This document shows positions 1 through 10,085 of a stretch of 42,760 bases of DNA, piece after piece (within the stretch, counting starts at the first letter, position 1; each line of letters starts with the position of its first letter). The stretch comes from Nitrospira sp. (lineage in GTDB: Bacteria > Nitrospirota > Nitrospiria > Nitrospirales > Nitrospiraceae): NCBI GenBank assembly GCA_015903945.1, contig JABMDL010000007.1, positions 75,653 to 118,412 of the forward strand, read 5' to 3'. The notes under the pieces are model-generated. The model searched no databases and was not told the DNA's origin. It was given only the letters and a program-made list of their open reading frames with translations. The position numbers and the translations under genes were made by a program.

Positions 1-1
1 C

Positions 2-1546
2 GAACCGCATAGCGATTTTTCCCAAGAACCGATCCGTCGTGCGATGGAGGACGCACTTGCATCCGTTCGAGCCCGGTTGGGGCAGCAGTGGGAAACGGAG
101 GCTTCTGGACCGGTGCTCATCGGCCCCTGGCTGACATCGCACAACCCGTTCCGCCCGGAGGAGTCAGTGGCGTCGGTACGAAGCGCTGCTGTCGCCGATG
201 TCGATGGAGCGGTCGAACGCGCGCTGGCCGGATTCGAGAGCTGGCACCAAGTTGCCGCCGAAGAACGCGCGGCGATTCTGGATCGAGTTGCCTCAGACAT
301 GCGCCGCCGCCGCTACGAACTCGCCGCATGGGAAGTCTTTGAAGTAGGCAAACCCCGGCGTGAGGCTGACGCCGACGTGGCTGAAGCCATCGACTTTCTG
401 CATTACTATGCGGATGACATGCGCTGGCTATCGAAGCCGGCGCGGCTGGGTGACAGGCCCGGAGAGAGAAACCACCGCATGTACGGCCCTCGCGGCATCG
501 CAGCCGTCATCGCTCCTTGGAACTTTCCCCTCGCGATCCCCACCGGTATGGTTTCAGCGGCCTTGGTGACAGGCAACTGCGTCCTGTTCAAGCCGTCGGA
601 ACGGTCTCCTCGTCTGGGTCAATTGCTCACGGAGATTCTGTTGTCCGCCGGCATCCCACCCGGTGTGGTGACATGTCTGCCAGGCGGACCGGAAATCGGT
701 CAGGCACTCGTTGTCCATCCGCAGATCTCCACGATCGCCTTCACAGGGTCGAAAGCTGCGGGACTCCGCATTCTGGCCGACGCCGCTCACGTCCAGCCGG
801 GTCAGCCGATGATCAAACGGGTGATCGCCGAGATGGGTGGAAAGAACGCCATCATCGTCGATGAAACGGCGGATCTAGATGAGGCGATCGCCGGAATCGT
901 GACGTCGTTTACAGGCTACGCGGGACAGAAATGCTCGGCCTGCTCACGGGCCATCGTACATCGCGCGGTCTACGACCAGTTCGTCACACGGTTGCGGGAA
1001 GCTGTGTTGAGTTTGCAGATCGGCGACCCGGAGGCCCCCGGTACAAGGGTGGGCCCGGTCATCGACAGGCGGGCTCAGGCGGCCATTCAACGATTCATCG
1101 ACGAGGGCACACGAGAGGGCCGTCTGCTCGTACAGCAATCGGTCGTGCAAGCCGGATACTTCGTCGGCCCAACGGTGTTTGTCGATGTCGAACCCCATCA
1201 CCGGCTGGCGCAGGAGGAAATCTTTGGTCCCGTGTTGGCTGTCATGAAGGCGGAAAGTTTTACAGAGGCGTTGTCCCTGGCAAATGAAACCTCCTATGCC
1301 CTCACCGGAGGCGTCTATGCCAGGAGTCCGGCCAATCTCGCGCTGGCCCGTGAACAGTTCGATGTGGGGAATCTGTACTTGAACCGGCCGATTACCGGTG
1401 CCTTAGTCGGACGCCAGCCCTTCGGCGGGCATCGCTTCTCAGGGATTGGCGCGAAGGCCGGCGGCGAGGATTACCTGGCCCAATTCATGATCGCCCGCGT
1501 GATCAGCGAAAATACCCTCCGACGGGGATTCGAGGCCGCTGACTGA
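2..1546 (+). CDS. L-glutamate gamma-semialdehyde (P5C) dehydrogenase, 5'-truncated by the window edge
   Basis: This enzyme oxidises glutamate-5-semialdehyde to glutamate with NAD+, the second step of proline breakdown. Visible features of the aldehyde dehydrogenase fold are the APWNFP segment, the FTGSKAAG nucleotide-binding region, the EMGGKNAIIVD block with the catalytic Glu, and GQKCSACSR around the catalytic Cys, a form typical of the P5C dehydrogenase branch (PruA/RocA/PutA C-terminal half). An ATG lies at 44, but the frame is open to the left edge and the residues before it (EPHSDFSQEPIRRA) resemble the N-terminal lead of P5C dehydrogenases. The true start is therefore outside the window, and the gene may be the C-terminal half of a bifunctional proline dehydrogenase. 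Its last 108 bp overlap the convergent gene at 1439-2326. The family is certain; whether it is mono- or bifunctional cannot be seen. Confidence 0.9.
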   Translation, partial: EPHSDFSQEPIRRAMEDALASVRARLGQQWETEASGPVLIGPWLTSHNPFRPEESVASVRSAAVADVDGAVERALAGFESWHQVAAEERAAILDRVASDMRRRRYELAAWEVFEVGKPRREADADVAEAIDFLHYYADDMRWLSKPARLGDRPGERNHRMYGPRGIAAVIAPWNFPLAIPTGMVSAALVTGNCVLFKPSERSPRLGQLLTEILLSAGIPPGVVTCLPGGPEIGQALVVHPQISTIAFTGSKAAGLRILADAAHVQPGQPMIKRVIAEMGGKNAIIVDETADLDEAIAGIVTSFTGYAGQKCSACSRAIVHRAVYDQFVTRLREAVLSLQIGDPEAPGTRVGPVIDRRAQAAIQRFIDEGTREGRLLVQQSVVQAGYFVGPTVFVDVEPHHRLAQEEIFGPVLAVMKAESFTEALSLANETSYALTGGVYARSPANLALAREQFDVGNLYLNRPITGALVGRQPFGGHRFSGIGAKAGGEDYLAQFMIARVISENTLRRGFEAAD

Positions 1547-2326
1547 ACCTTTCGGCTGCTTAATCTCGTATTCTTCCAGCTCTTCCGAAAGCTCTACGAC
1601 GACGCCCCGATCTTCCTTGACGGCGCCCATCTCCTGCCGTTCCGAGTATTTCACGAGCCCGACCCCCTTCGCGAACCACGCCGTCATGACGTCCAGTCCG
1701 GCAATCGTGCGGCGGCTGGCCGAGAGGTGGATGCGCATGGTCATCTTGGCTTCGACTTTGATGGCATCCGGAAACGTCCCGGCCGGCACGGTGACCGTCT
1801 CGCGGCTCTGGACTGTACTCCACCCCTTCACATCCGTCTTCTCATTGGTACCGTCGCGGTCCAGATCCGTCCCAAAATCGATCCCCGTCCGATCGAACTG
1901 TTGGAATGAGGACGGCACCTTCACGGGGAAACGGAAGATTTGGTACGGAGTAATTTGCTTTTCCAACGGCGTCCCCGGGTCGGCCCCATAATAGACAATG
2001 CCGACGCTGTCCCGGCGATAATAACTATCCGAGGGACCGTGATTACCAGGATTGGTATCATGGAAGACGGTCACCACCACGCCCTTGATCGTCTTGGTTC
2101 CGGTGACCGTCGAGACATTTGTGAAGAACTTGTTCTCAATGGTCTGCAGTGGGCCCTCCGACATCTGTCCGCGGTAGGTCCAGCGGCTGCCAGGCGTATC
2201 GGGAAAATAGTCGGCGGATGACGCGATCGTAATGGGCTCTTCTGCACACAGCGTTGTCACTCCTAGACCACCGGCCAATAGGATATTTGCCAGGAAGAGC
2301 GCCTTATTCTTTCTGAATACCATCAT
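1439..2326 (-). CDS. exported protein of unknown function
   Basis: A 295-residue protein that I do not recognise by name. It begins with a signal peptide (MMVFRKNKALFLANILLAGG, then an AEEP mature start), followed by a mostly beta-type region with YFPDTPGSRWTYRG near the mature N-terminus and a VPAGTFPDAIKVE segment. Exported proteins of this general pattern (a W-x-Y opening and a PAGTF-DA motif) occur widely in bacteria without a known activity. The start at 2326 is chosen because GGAG lies 10 nt upstream and the signal peptide follows at once; the frame runs further upstream to 2458 but that part is Cys-rich and lacks signal-peptide character. The 3' end lies 108 bp inside the convergent P5C dehydrogenase gene, so the last 35 residues are antisense to a conserved coding region. 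Confidence 0.75.
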   Translation of the reverse strand: MMVFRKNKALFLANILLAGGLGVTTLCAEEPITIASSADYFPDTPGSRWTYRGQMSEGPLQTIENKFFTNVSTVTGTKTIKGVVVTVFHDTNPGNHGPSDSYYRRDSVGIVYYGADPGTPLEKQITPYQIFRFPVKVPSSFQQFDRTGIDFGTDLDRDGTNEKTDVKGWSTVQSRETVTVPAGTFPDAIKVEAKMTMRIHLSASRRTIAGLDVMTAWFAKGVGLVKYSERQEMGAVKEDRGVVVELSEELEEYEIKQPKGSVSGLESPSEGIFADHAGDHELGQVILAAGLRANP

Positions 2327-2456
2327 CACGAGCAATCTCCGATTTGGTACGTGGTCGACGGTACCATAGGCGTCGCAATTGCGGCAAGCAACCGGCGGTT
2401 CCCCGTGGCACCAGCTGCTTGCGTTCACACACTCCTCCTCGCATAATCCGGCACGC

Positions 2457-4620
<2,164 letters not shown>

Positions 4621-4624
<4 letters not shown>

Positions 4625-5214
4625 GGGGACAGCACCCGCCCGGAATGCTCACGTGCCTTCTGCTTTACAATACGAAAGTGCGTTTCCAACTCATGCCGTA
4701 CAGCCATGGCCATGATCCAGTCAGGGACAAGCGAGTCCAGTTCAAAGAGCAGTTCAAAGTCGGCGCTCGTCTCGTTCCCCCCGCCTGCCGGCCGCAGCGT
4801 CCACACACGATGATATTGTTTGAAATCCCCACCCTTCAGCTCGGTTACCAGTCCTCCGCCGGGCAACGTGCGGGACTCCGTGACCAGCCGCCGCTCTCCG
4901 GGAAGCAACGCATGTTCAAGCCGAAGGTCGATAGTGGCGACCCCGTCCCGCACATGCCAGGCAGCTAGTCTCATGCGCATCTCGAAAAGTTCTGGCCAAC
5001 GTGGATAATCGGATAACAGCCCCTGGATGACCTCGGTCTTGGCCGGAAACAGCACGCGGGCTGTTGCTCGCACACCACCTGCAGGTTCGGTCGTAATCTC
5101 CAGCGTGTCGGCGCTCGACGCAGCAAACCCTACCAACGGCCCCTGCGCCATCAACAGAACGGCTAGGAGCATGAGCGGCCAGCTGATCAACGGTATGTTA
5201 TCCGGTGATCGCAT
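4621..5214 (-). CDS. exported SRPBCC/START-like protein
   Basis: A 197-residue protein with an N-terminal hydrophobic segment (about residues 9-32, ending GFAASSADT) that reads as a signal peptide or anchor, followed by one domain resembling the SRPBCC (polyketide cyclase/START-like) fold: ATARVLFPAKTEVIQGLLSDYPRWPEL is the usual first helix and strand of that family, and the C-terminus forms a long amphipathic helix. Members bind hydrophobic ligands, but the ligand here is unknown. It sits between the DGQHR gene (17 bp overlap upstream) and thiE (4 bp overlap downstream), so the three are transcribed together. Confidence 0.75.
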
Positions 5215-6310
5215 CTAACAATCGTTGATGAACCTTTCGCACGCGTTCTAGCTGGCCCTTCGCCGGAAACCGTTCGTAAAACCCCTCGGCCCGAAATTCT
5301 TTGGCCAGCGGCGCCCAGGGTTTCACGATCTCGGTGAACGGCCGGTGTGAGTGTTGCTCATCCCAATCCTTGATGAGTTTGCGGTCTATGATCAGGTCGT
5401 CCAGCACACGGATCAAGGCCTTCAGCGTCACATCGCGCGTAAACATATAGCGCTCGTTATGCCCCCACACCTCTACCATAACCTCTTTCACGCCCTTCAG
5501 ATAATCACGCACCAGCGCGTAGCACCGGTCGGCCTTCATGCCCAAGTGTGACTCTATCCAGCGTTTGTGGGCCGTGACAACCTTGAGCAGTTCGTTGAAG
5601 ACCTCGGATTGCAACACCCACTTCTCTTGCTTGCTCCGCCCGCCGAGGCGATTGATCTTGTACCGCAGCGGCGAGTCTTCTTCGCTGTACAACAGATTGA
5701 CGACCTTGGCCGTAAATTTCTTTTCCGGGCTCTCCCACGACACCTTCTCATAGAGATCCACCAGATGCGACCGGTTGATCCTCGTGTGGGTGGAGTTGAT
5801 GATGACAAACATCTCAGTTGCAAAGTCGCCACTGCGTCCGTCAAACAGCAGGCAGGGCACTTCGACCTGCGAGCTCTGGTCCGGGTGCTTGGCCTGAAAA
5901 AAGTGGAGCCCGGCCAGCCGGTGCTGGCCGTCGATCACCAGATACTTCCCCTTCGACTCGCTCAGATGGCCGATCGACTCCGATCCCCCGACCGGTTGGA
6001 AGCGGAGCGTCTCGTCGGTAAACAGCAGCACGGTGCCAGGAATCATGGGTTGCGCAACGACCGTCTCATAAAAATTCACGATCTGCTTGATCTTCTGCCG
6101 GTTCAGGACACGCTGAAACCCCTTTTCGCTCCGTTCGATCCCGGCAATGAATTGGGCGACTTCATCGTGCTCGGCAATGCGGCTCTGCGCGATTTCCTCG
6201 CCTTCGAAATAGTAGCGGCTGGTAAAGCGCACCTTCTCCAGCAGGTCTGCCGCCTTGTAGGCGATGAAGTAGAACGTGCCTTCCTTTTGCCTGATACGCG
6301 TCGCAAGCAT
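5198..6310 (-). CDS. DGQHR-domain protein (DndB-like family)
   Basis: A 370-residue protein with the defining motif VIDGQHRLAGL (DGQHR at about residues 127-131), preceded by a segment rich in charged residues and followed by FVIINSTHTRINRSHLVDLYE, also characteristic of the family. DGQHR proteins include DndB, the repressor in DNA phosphorothioation clusters, but many are orphans of unknown role. No dndC/D/E or restriction gene is visible here; the neighbours are an SRPBCC protein and thiE. The ATG at 6310 is preferred because GGGAGG lies just upstream; a GTG at 6322 is the alternative. It is divergent from queG. Confidence 0.85.
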   Translation of the reverse strand: MLATRIRQKEGTFYFIAYKAADLLEKVRFTSRYYFEGEEIAQSRIAEHDEVAQFIAGIERSEKGFQRVLNRQKIKQIVNFYETVVAQPMIPGTVLLFTDETLRFQPVGGSESIGHLSESKGKYLVIDGQHRLAGLHFFQAKHPDQSSQVEVPCLLFDGRSGDFATEMFVIINSTHTRINRSHLVDLYEKVSWESPEKKFTAKVVNLLYSEEDSPLRYKINRLGGRSKQEKWVLQSEVFNELLKVVTAHKRWIESHLGMKADRCYALVRDYLKGVKEVMVEVWGHNERYMFTRDVTLKALIRVLDDLIIDRKLIKDWDEQHSHRPFTEIVKPWAPLAKEFRAEGFYERFPAKGQLERVRKVHQRLLDAITG

Positions 6311-6404
6311 AGGGCCTCCCACCCTCTGTTCCGTATGTCACAGATTCTACGCGCCCCCCCCGATGGCCGCAAGAAAAGAGACTATGCTACCTTGGCCCTC
6401 ATTG

Positions 6405-7418
6405 ATGACACCCCTGACACTGACTGAATCGATCAAACGAGAAGCGCGTGCGTTGGGATTCGACGCGGTTGGCGTCGCGCGGGTTACTGAAACCCATCAG
6501 CTAACAGCTATCAGCGACCAGCAGGACCCCGGTCCAAAGCCGGTCCCTACTCGAATCTCCCAATTGCTTTATGATCGGCTCACGGAATGGCTCCGGCGAG
6601 GCTACCAGGGCACCATGGCCTGGATGGAGCGGATGCCAGAGAAGCGCGCAGATCCCCGGCAGGTGCTTCCTGGTTGCCGGTCGGTCATCTCGGTCGGCCT
6701 CAAGTATCTGACCGATCATCACGCCGATGAACGGCCCGGTTACGGCCGTATCGCACGCTATGCATGGGGCAGGGATTACCACAAAGTCCTTGGCGATCGA
6801 CTCACGCAACTCGAACAGACCATTTGCCGTCTGGCACCGGATGCGATCACCCGTTCCTATACCGATACCGGCCCTATAATGGAAAAGGCCTGGGCCGAAC
6901 GGGCGGGGTTGGGATGGATCGGCAAACATTCCAATTTGGTCTCCGCAGAGCACGGTTCGTGGTTGCTGCTGGGTGAGATTTTAACCACCTTGGAGCTGGA
7001 ACCCGACGAGCCGGCCTCCGATCTCTGCGGCAGTTGTACCCTCTGCCTTCAAGCCTGCCCGACCAACGCCATCGCCGAGCCCTATGTCGTTGATGCGACC
7101 CGCTGCATCTCCTTCCTGACTATCGAATTGCGCGGTGAGGCCAGCACCATTTCAGCCGAGCTCCAACGAGGCATAAGCAACAAAATTTTCGGGTGCGATG
7201 ATTGCCTCGATGTGTGTCCGTTCAACTTACGGGCAGAACCGACGCAGGAGCCGGCCTTCCAACCGACCACGCTGACACTCGCGCCCCAGCTGAATAGGCT
7301 CGCCCAGATGAGTGAAGACGATTTCTCGCGTGAATTCCAGCAGAGCCCGATTCGGAGAGCGAAACCTGATGGCTTTCGCCGGAATGTGACTATTGCGCAA
7401 CGCAATCAGACACTTTAA
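6405..7418 (+). CDS. queG: epoxyqueuosine reductase
   Basis: QueG reduces epoxyqueuosine to queuosine in tRNA using cobalamin and two [4Fe-4S] clusters. The 337-residue form starting at 6405 has the N-terminal helix ESIKREARALGFDAVGVAR, the RARYAWG-like segment (RIARYAWGRDYHKVL), the TGPIMEKAWAERAGLGWIGKH core, and two ferredoxin-type cluster motifs, CGSCTLCLQACPTNAI and CDDCLDVCPFN. The C-terminus SPIRRAKPDGFRRN matches the family. Start choice is uncertain (ATGs at 6363, 6384 and 6405, none with a good Shine-Dalgarno). Residues 32-54 (HQLTAISDQQ and on) look like an insertion relative to remembered homologues and are encoded partly by a heptad repeat array. Confidence 0.92.
   Translation: MTPLTLTESIKREARALGFDAVGVARVTETHQLTAISDQQDPGPKPVPTRISQLLYDRLTEWLRRGYQGTMAWMERMPEKRADPRQVLPGCRSVISVGLKYLTDHHADERPGYGRIARYAWGRDYHKVLGDRLTQLEQTICRLAPDAITRSYTDTGPIMEKAWAERAGLGWIGKHSNLVSAEHGSWLLLGEILTTLELEPDEPASDLCGSCTLCLQACPTNAIAEPYVVDATRCISFLTIELRGEASTISAELQRGISNKIFGCDDCLDVCPFNLRAEPTQEPAFQPTTLTLAPQLNRLAQMSEDDFSREFQQSPIRRAKPDGFRRNVTIAQRNQTL
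6498..6525 (+). repeat. heptad repeat inside the queG coding region
   Basis: Four 7-bp units beginning CAGC (CAGCTAA, CAGCTAT, then two more) lie in the 5' part of queG and encode the HQLTAISDQQ stretch. The unit type matches the array in front of bioD. The extra segment leaves the frame open. Confidence 0.65.
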
Positions 7419-7523
7419 GAATGTTGCACATTGAGTGCTGTGAACATCATCGCGTGAATCAATTCAGATACACATCAATTCGGAATAGGTACACGACACC
7501 GCTCCCCCCTTGCATCCTTAAGA

Positions 7524-7551
7524 TTGACATAGGTACTTGACTAACTACGTA
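7524..7551 (+). promoter_or_regulatory. possible sigma-70 type promoter upstream of nirK
   Basis: A perfect TTGACA at 7524-7529 is followed after 16 nt by TACGTA, a poor -10 match that overlaps the palindrome ACTACGTAGT (7544-7553). The -35 is convincing, the -10 is not. The 283-bp gap 7419-7701 is AT-richer than its surroundings and otherwise holds only the tandem repeat at 7626-7680. Confidence 0.35.
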
Positions 7552-7625
7552 GTGCTGAAATGACCCGCTACTTTCTTTAACGAAAATATTGACGGGCCCT
7601 GGGAGGAAGAATAAAATGCGCGCTG

Positions 7626-7680
7626 TTTATTTCCCAAATAACTGTTGGTCATATTTATTTCCCGAGTAGCTGTTCGTCAT
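7626..7680 (+). repeat. two-copy 28-bp-period direct repeat before nirK
   Basis: Two 27-nt copies (7626-7652 and 7654-7680) match at 23 of 27 positions; both begin TTTATTTCCC and end GTCAT. They end 21 nt before the nirK start codon, just upstream of its GGGAGG ribosome-binding site. Placement suggests a regulator site or leader element, but no known motif was recognised. Confidence 0.7.
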
Positions 7681-7701
7681 AACAATAACAGGGAGGCACA
7701 T

Positions 7702-8652
7702 ATGCAGGGGTTTCGTTTGCTCACATCTACGCTAGGACTCGCTGTCCTCTTGGGAGCCAGTGGGTGTATCACCATGCCCGGCTCTGCGGGGGCGAAGGTC
7801 CATGATGTTACGTTCACCGCAACTGAATCCGAAATCGTCATCGATGGCAACGGGACGAAGTATAAAGCGTGGACCTTCAACGGTCAGATGCCCGGCCCGG
7901 TCGTCCGAGTCACCGAGGGTGATACTGTGAACTTCACACTCATCGGCGACAAGAATAATTCCTTCCCGCATTCGATGGACTTTCATGCGGCTGAGCTCGA
8001 CTTCTTGAAGAACTACCACAAGACGGTTGGACCTGGAGACACACATAAGTTCTCTTTCGTGGCAAAGAAGCCCGGTGTGTTTTTCTACCACTGCGGCGCG
8101 AGCCCCATGATCCAGCACGTCGCCCGTGGCATGTTCGGAGCGATCATCGTGGATCCGAAAGACGCCAGTGCCTGGCCCAAGGCTGATCGTGAATTCGTCC
8201 TGGTACAGTCCGAGTTCTGGAAGAACCCAGACAATGTGCAAGCGATGTTTGATCGGAAGTTTGACAATACGATTTTCAACGGCGGTATCTTCAAGTACCA
8301 TCCATTCTTCCCAGGGGGCGAGCCGTTGGAAGTCAAGGTCGGCGAACGGGTACGAATCTATTTCGTGAATGCTGGCCCGAACGAATTCTCTGCACTCCAT
8401 CCCATCGCCGAAATCTGGGACAATGTTTACGAGAGCGGCAACCCGGCCAACAAGTTCACCGGAGTTCAGACCTATGTGGTCGGTCCAGGCAGCGCAGCCA
8501 CCTTCGATATGATCGCGGAAGCGCCGGGTGCCTATCCGGTTGTGACCCACTCCTTGACGAGCGCACTGCGCGGCGCGATTGCGGTGGTGATCGCCAACCA
8601 GAACCCCAAGAAGTATGATAAATTGATGCCGAACACTCCCTGGAACCCGTAA
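7702..8652 (+). CDS. nirK: copper-containing nitrite reductase, lipoprotein form
   Basis: NirK reduces nitrite to nitric oxide at a type 2 copper fed by a type 1 copper. The 316-residue protein has a lipobox (LLGASGC, Cys22), so it is probably membrane-anchored in the periplasm. Two cupredoxin domains are present. By motif alignment the type 1 ligands are His90, Cys131, His139 and Met144 (HCGASPMIQHVARGM); the type 2 ligands are His95, His130 and His283; catalytic Asp93 (HSMDFH) and His233 (ALHPIAEIW) are kept, so it should be active. The start at 7702 follows GGGAGG; a start at 7645 would read through the direct repeats. A secreted globin and cytochrome c follow in the same direction, consistent with handling NO and supplying electrons. 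The linker Cys-to-His spacing is one residue shorter than in the classical Alcaligenes enzyme. Confidence 0.93.
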   Translation: MQGFRLLTSTLGLAVLLGASGCITMPGSAGAKVHDVTFTATESEIVIDGNGTKYKAWTFNGQMPGPVVRVTEGDTVNFTLIGDKNNSFPHSMDFHAAELDFLKNYHKTVGPGDTHKFSFVAKKPGVFFYHCGASPMIQHVARGMFGAIIVDPKDASAWPKADREFVLVQSEFWKNPDNVQAMFDRKFDNTIFNGGIFKYHPFFPGGEPLEVKVGERVRIYFVNAGPNEFSALHPIAEIWDNVYESGNPANKFTGVQTYVVGPGSAATFDMIAEAPGAYPVVTHSLTSALRGAIAVVIANQNPKKYDKLMPNTPWNP

Positions 8653-8713
8653 TGAATGAGCGGGGCACGGAGGTCTTAGAGTCAATTCATTCTCACACAA
8701 AGGAGTAGACGAT

Positions 8714-9157
8714 ATGTCGCTGAGTAAGAAGATTATGGGGATTACTGTTGCCGTCGCAGCCACGTGGACGCTGAGCGGCGCCACGTCTTTTGCCGCAGAT
8801 GCGTCGCTCTACGAGCGGCTGGGTGGACAGGGCGCGATTCAAGCGGTTGTCACCAAGTTCATCAGCAACGTGGGCGGTGACTCCCGGATCAATGGCTATT
8901 TTGCCAAGGCCGACCTCAAGAAGCTCAATAGGCTCCTGGTTGAACAAGTGTGCGCAGCGAGCGGCGGCCCGTGCACCTATTCAGGCCGAGACATGAAAAC
9001 TACGCACAAGGGCATGAAGATCACCACGGCGGCCTTCAACGCACTCGTGGAGGACCTGGTCAGTGCGCTGGATACATTCAACGTCCCAGAGAAAGAGAAG
9101 GGTGAATTACTCTCCGTCCTCGGGCCGATGAATAAAGATATCGTCGAAGTACCCTGA
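8714..9157 (+). CDS. exported truncated haemoglobin, group I type
   Basis: A 147-residue protein with a Sec signal peptide (ending TSFAADA) and a single truncated-globin domain starting [11 protein letters not shown]. The proximal His is seen in DMKTTHKGM, and the YSGRDM segment before it is typical of group I truncated globins. At the position of the usual TyrB10 (after the conserved Phe) there is Ile (KFISNV), so oxygen binding may differ from cyanobacterial GlbN. Such globins bind O2 or NO. It lies 61 bp after nirK with its own AAAGGAG site, and NO scavenging in the periplasm is a reasonable inference. A strong hairpin follows at 9200. Confidence 0.85.
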   Translation: MSLSKKIMGITVAVAATWTLSGATSFAADASLYERLGGQGAIQAVVTKFISNVGGDSRINGYFAKADLKKLNRLLVEQVCAASGGPCTYSGRDMKTTHKGMKITTAAFNALVEDLVSALDTFNVPEKEKGELLSVLGPMNKDIVEVP

Positions 9158-9199
9158 CGACCTGCAGTGCTGAACACTGCGCTCATATCATGCTAGTCT

Positions 9200-9236
9200 C
9201 TCACCGAGCCAGATCTTTGAGATCTGGCTCGGTGAG
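9200..9236 (+). terminator. 17-bp perfect hairpin after the globin gene
   Basis: The arms 9200-9216 and 9220-9236 are perfectly complementary (left arm CTCACCGAGCCAGATCT) with a 3-nt loop. No T-tract follows on either strand, so it may act as a transcript-end stabiliser or processing site rather than a classical intrinsic terminator. It separates nirK-globin from the cytochrome gene. Confidence 0.6.
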
Positions 9237-9416
9237 GTCCTCATGTTGGTAGACCAGCCTTCACGCCCGCTTCAAATCTGAGCATTTCCAACGCGACATG
9301 GACGCTGCCACTGAGGATGATATCGTGTTATCATGAGCACGGAAGTTGTGCCTCCGGACGCGCAGCGCGAGCGGCCATCTGGCAGGAACTTCAGTCGCAA
9401 TCACCAAGGAGGAACC

Positions 9417-9872
9417 ATGAGAGGGAAGCGTTTGGTTGTGACCTTGTGCAGTCTCCTCGCCGTTTCCTTGTGGAGTACGGCAGGTTGGGCTGGCCCCGAG
9501 TCTGATCCACTGAAGCCGCGTGTCCCGGACGCTGAACGAAGCGACGTACGAAAAATGAAGAGCCCGCTCACAGTAAACCCTGACGTGATCGCCAAGGGAA
9601 AGGATCTTTATGAAGGTAGGGGCACCTGCGCGAACTGTCATGGCATGACGGGAGAAGGTGACGGCGCCGGCGGAATGCTGTTAACCCCAGGCCCCAGAAA
9701 CTTCACCAACTGCAAGTTTCACAAGAAACGAAACGACGGCGAATTGTTTTGGGTCATTAAGAACGGCAGTCCCGGCACCGGTATGCCGGCCCTTGTGAAG
9801 GGAAATGTGCTCACCGAAGAAGAAGCCTGGACGATCATCGCCTACGAACGGACGTTCTGTAAGGACGAATAA
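9417..9872 (+). CDS. periplasmic cytochrome c, class I, monohaem
   Basis: A 151-residue small cytochrome c with a signal peptide (cleavage near WAGPES) and one haem-binding motif CANCHG (Cys71, Cys74, His75). The likely sixth ligand is Met123 in GTGMPAL. GEGDGAGG after the haem motif is usual in this class. Two further Cys (99 and 148) might form a disulphide. An AAGGAGG site precedes the ATG at 9417. Position after nirK suggests an electron donor to the reductase, but it could serve other periplasmic acceptors. Confidence 0.9.
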   Translation: MRGKRLVVTLCSLLAVSLWSTAGWAGPESDPLKPRVPDAERSDVRKMKSPLTVNPDVIAKGKDLYEGRGTCANCHGMTGEGDGAGGMLLTPGPRNFTNCKFHKKRNDGELFWVIKNGSPGTGMPALVKGNVLTEEEAWTIIAYERTFCKDE

Positions 9873-9906
9873 GGATCGGAACTTCTCTCCTTGTGCGTGA
9901 ACGGCG

Positions 9907-9954
9907 GGCTGGGTTGATGCCGAACACCTGGCCAGCCGTTCCCGGGCTTTTCTA
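9907..9954 (+). terminator. weak possible terminator after cytochrome c
   Basis: GGCTGG (9907-9912) can pair with CCAGCC (9932-9937), extended by AAC/GTT across a bulge, and a TTTT run lies at 9948-9951. The loop is long (19 nt), so this is tentative. Confidence 0.3.
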
Positions 9955-10085
9955 ATTTCCCTCCTTGTTTCCCCCTGTTGAGTTCCCTTCATCCTGACCA
10001 CATTCCCCATGGCCCCCCTTTCTTTCGTCAGATGAAGAGGTGTAGACTGTAATCAGTGACGATGGTTCTGCTGGAGGCTATGTTT

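Noticed and set aside
44..1546. Complete aldehyde dehydrogenase gene starting at the ATG at 44
   Set aside because: The frame is open to the left edge and the residues before the ATG match the family lead, so the gene is taken as truncated.
7626..7680. Start of a CRISPR array
   Set aside because: Only two abutting imperfect copies, no spacers and no cas genes.
7732..8784. A 350-residue open frame antisense to nirK
   Set aside because: nirK has all copper ligands on the + strand; the antisense product has no motif.
9200..9236. Classical Rho-independent terminator
   Set aside because: The stem is excellent but no T-run follows on either strand; kept only as a hairpin.
7419..10085. Sigma-54 promoters upstream of nirK, the globin or the cytochrome
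   Set aside because: No TGGCAC-N5-TTGC-like pair was found by eye, although the neighbouring regulator made it worth looking for.
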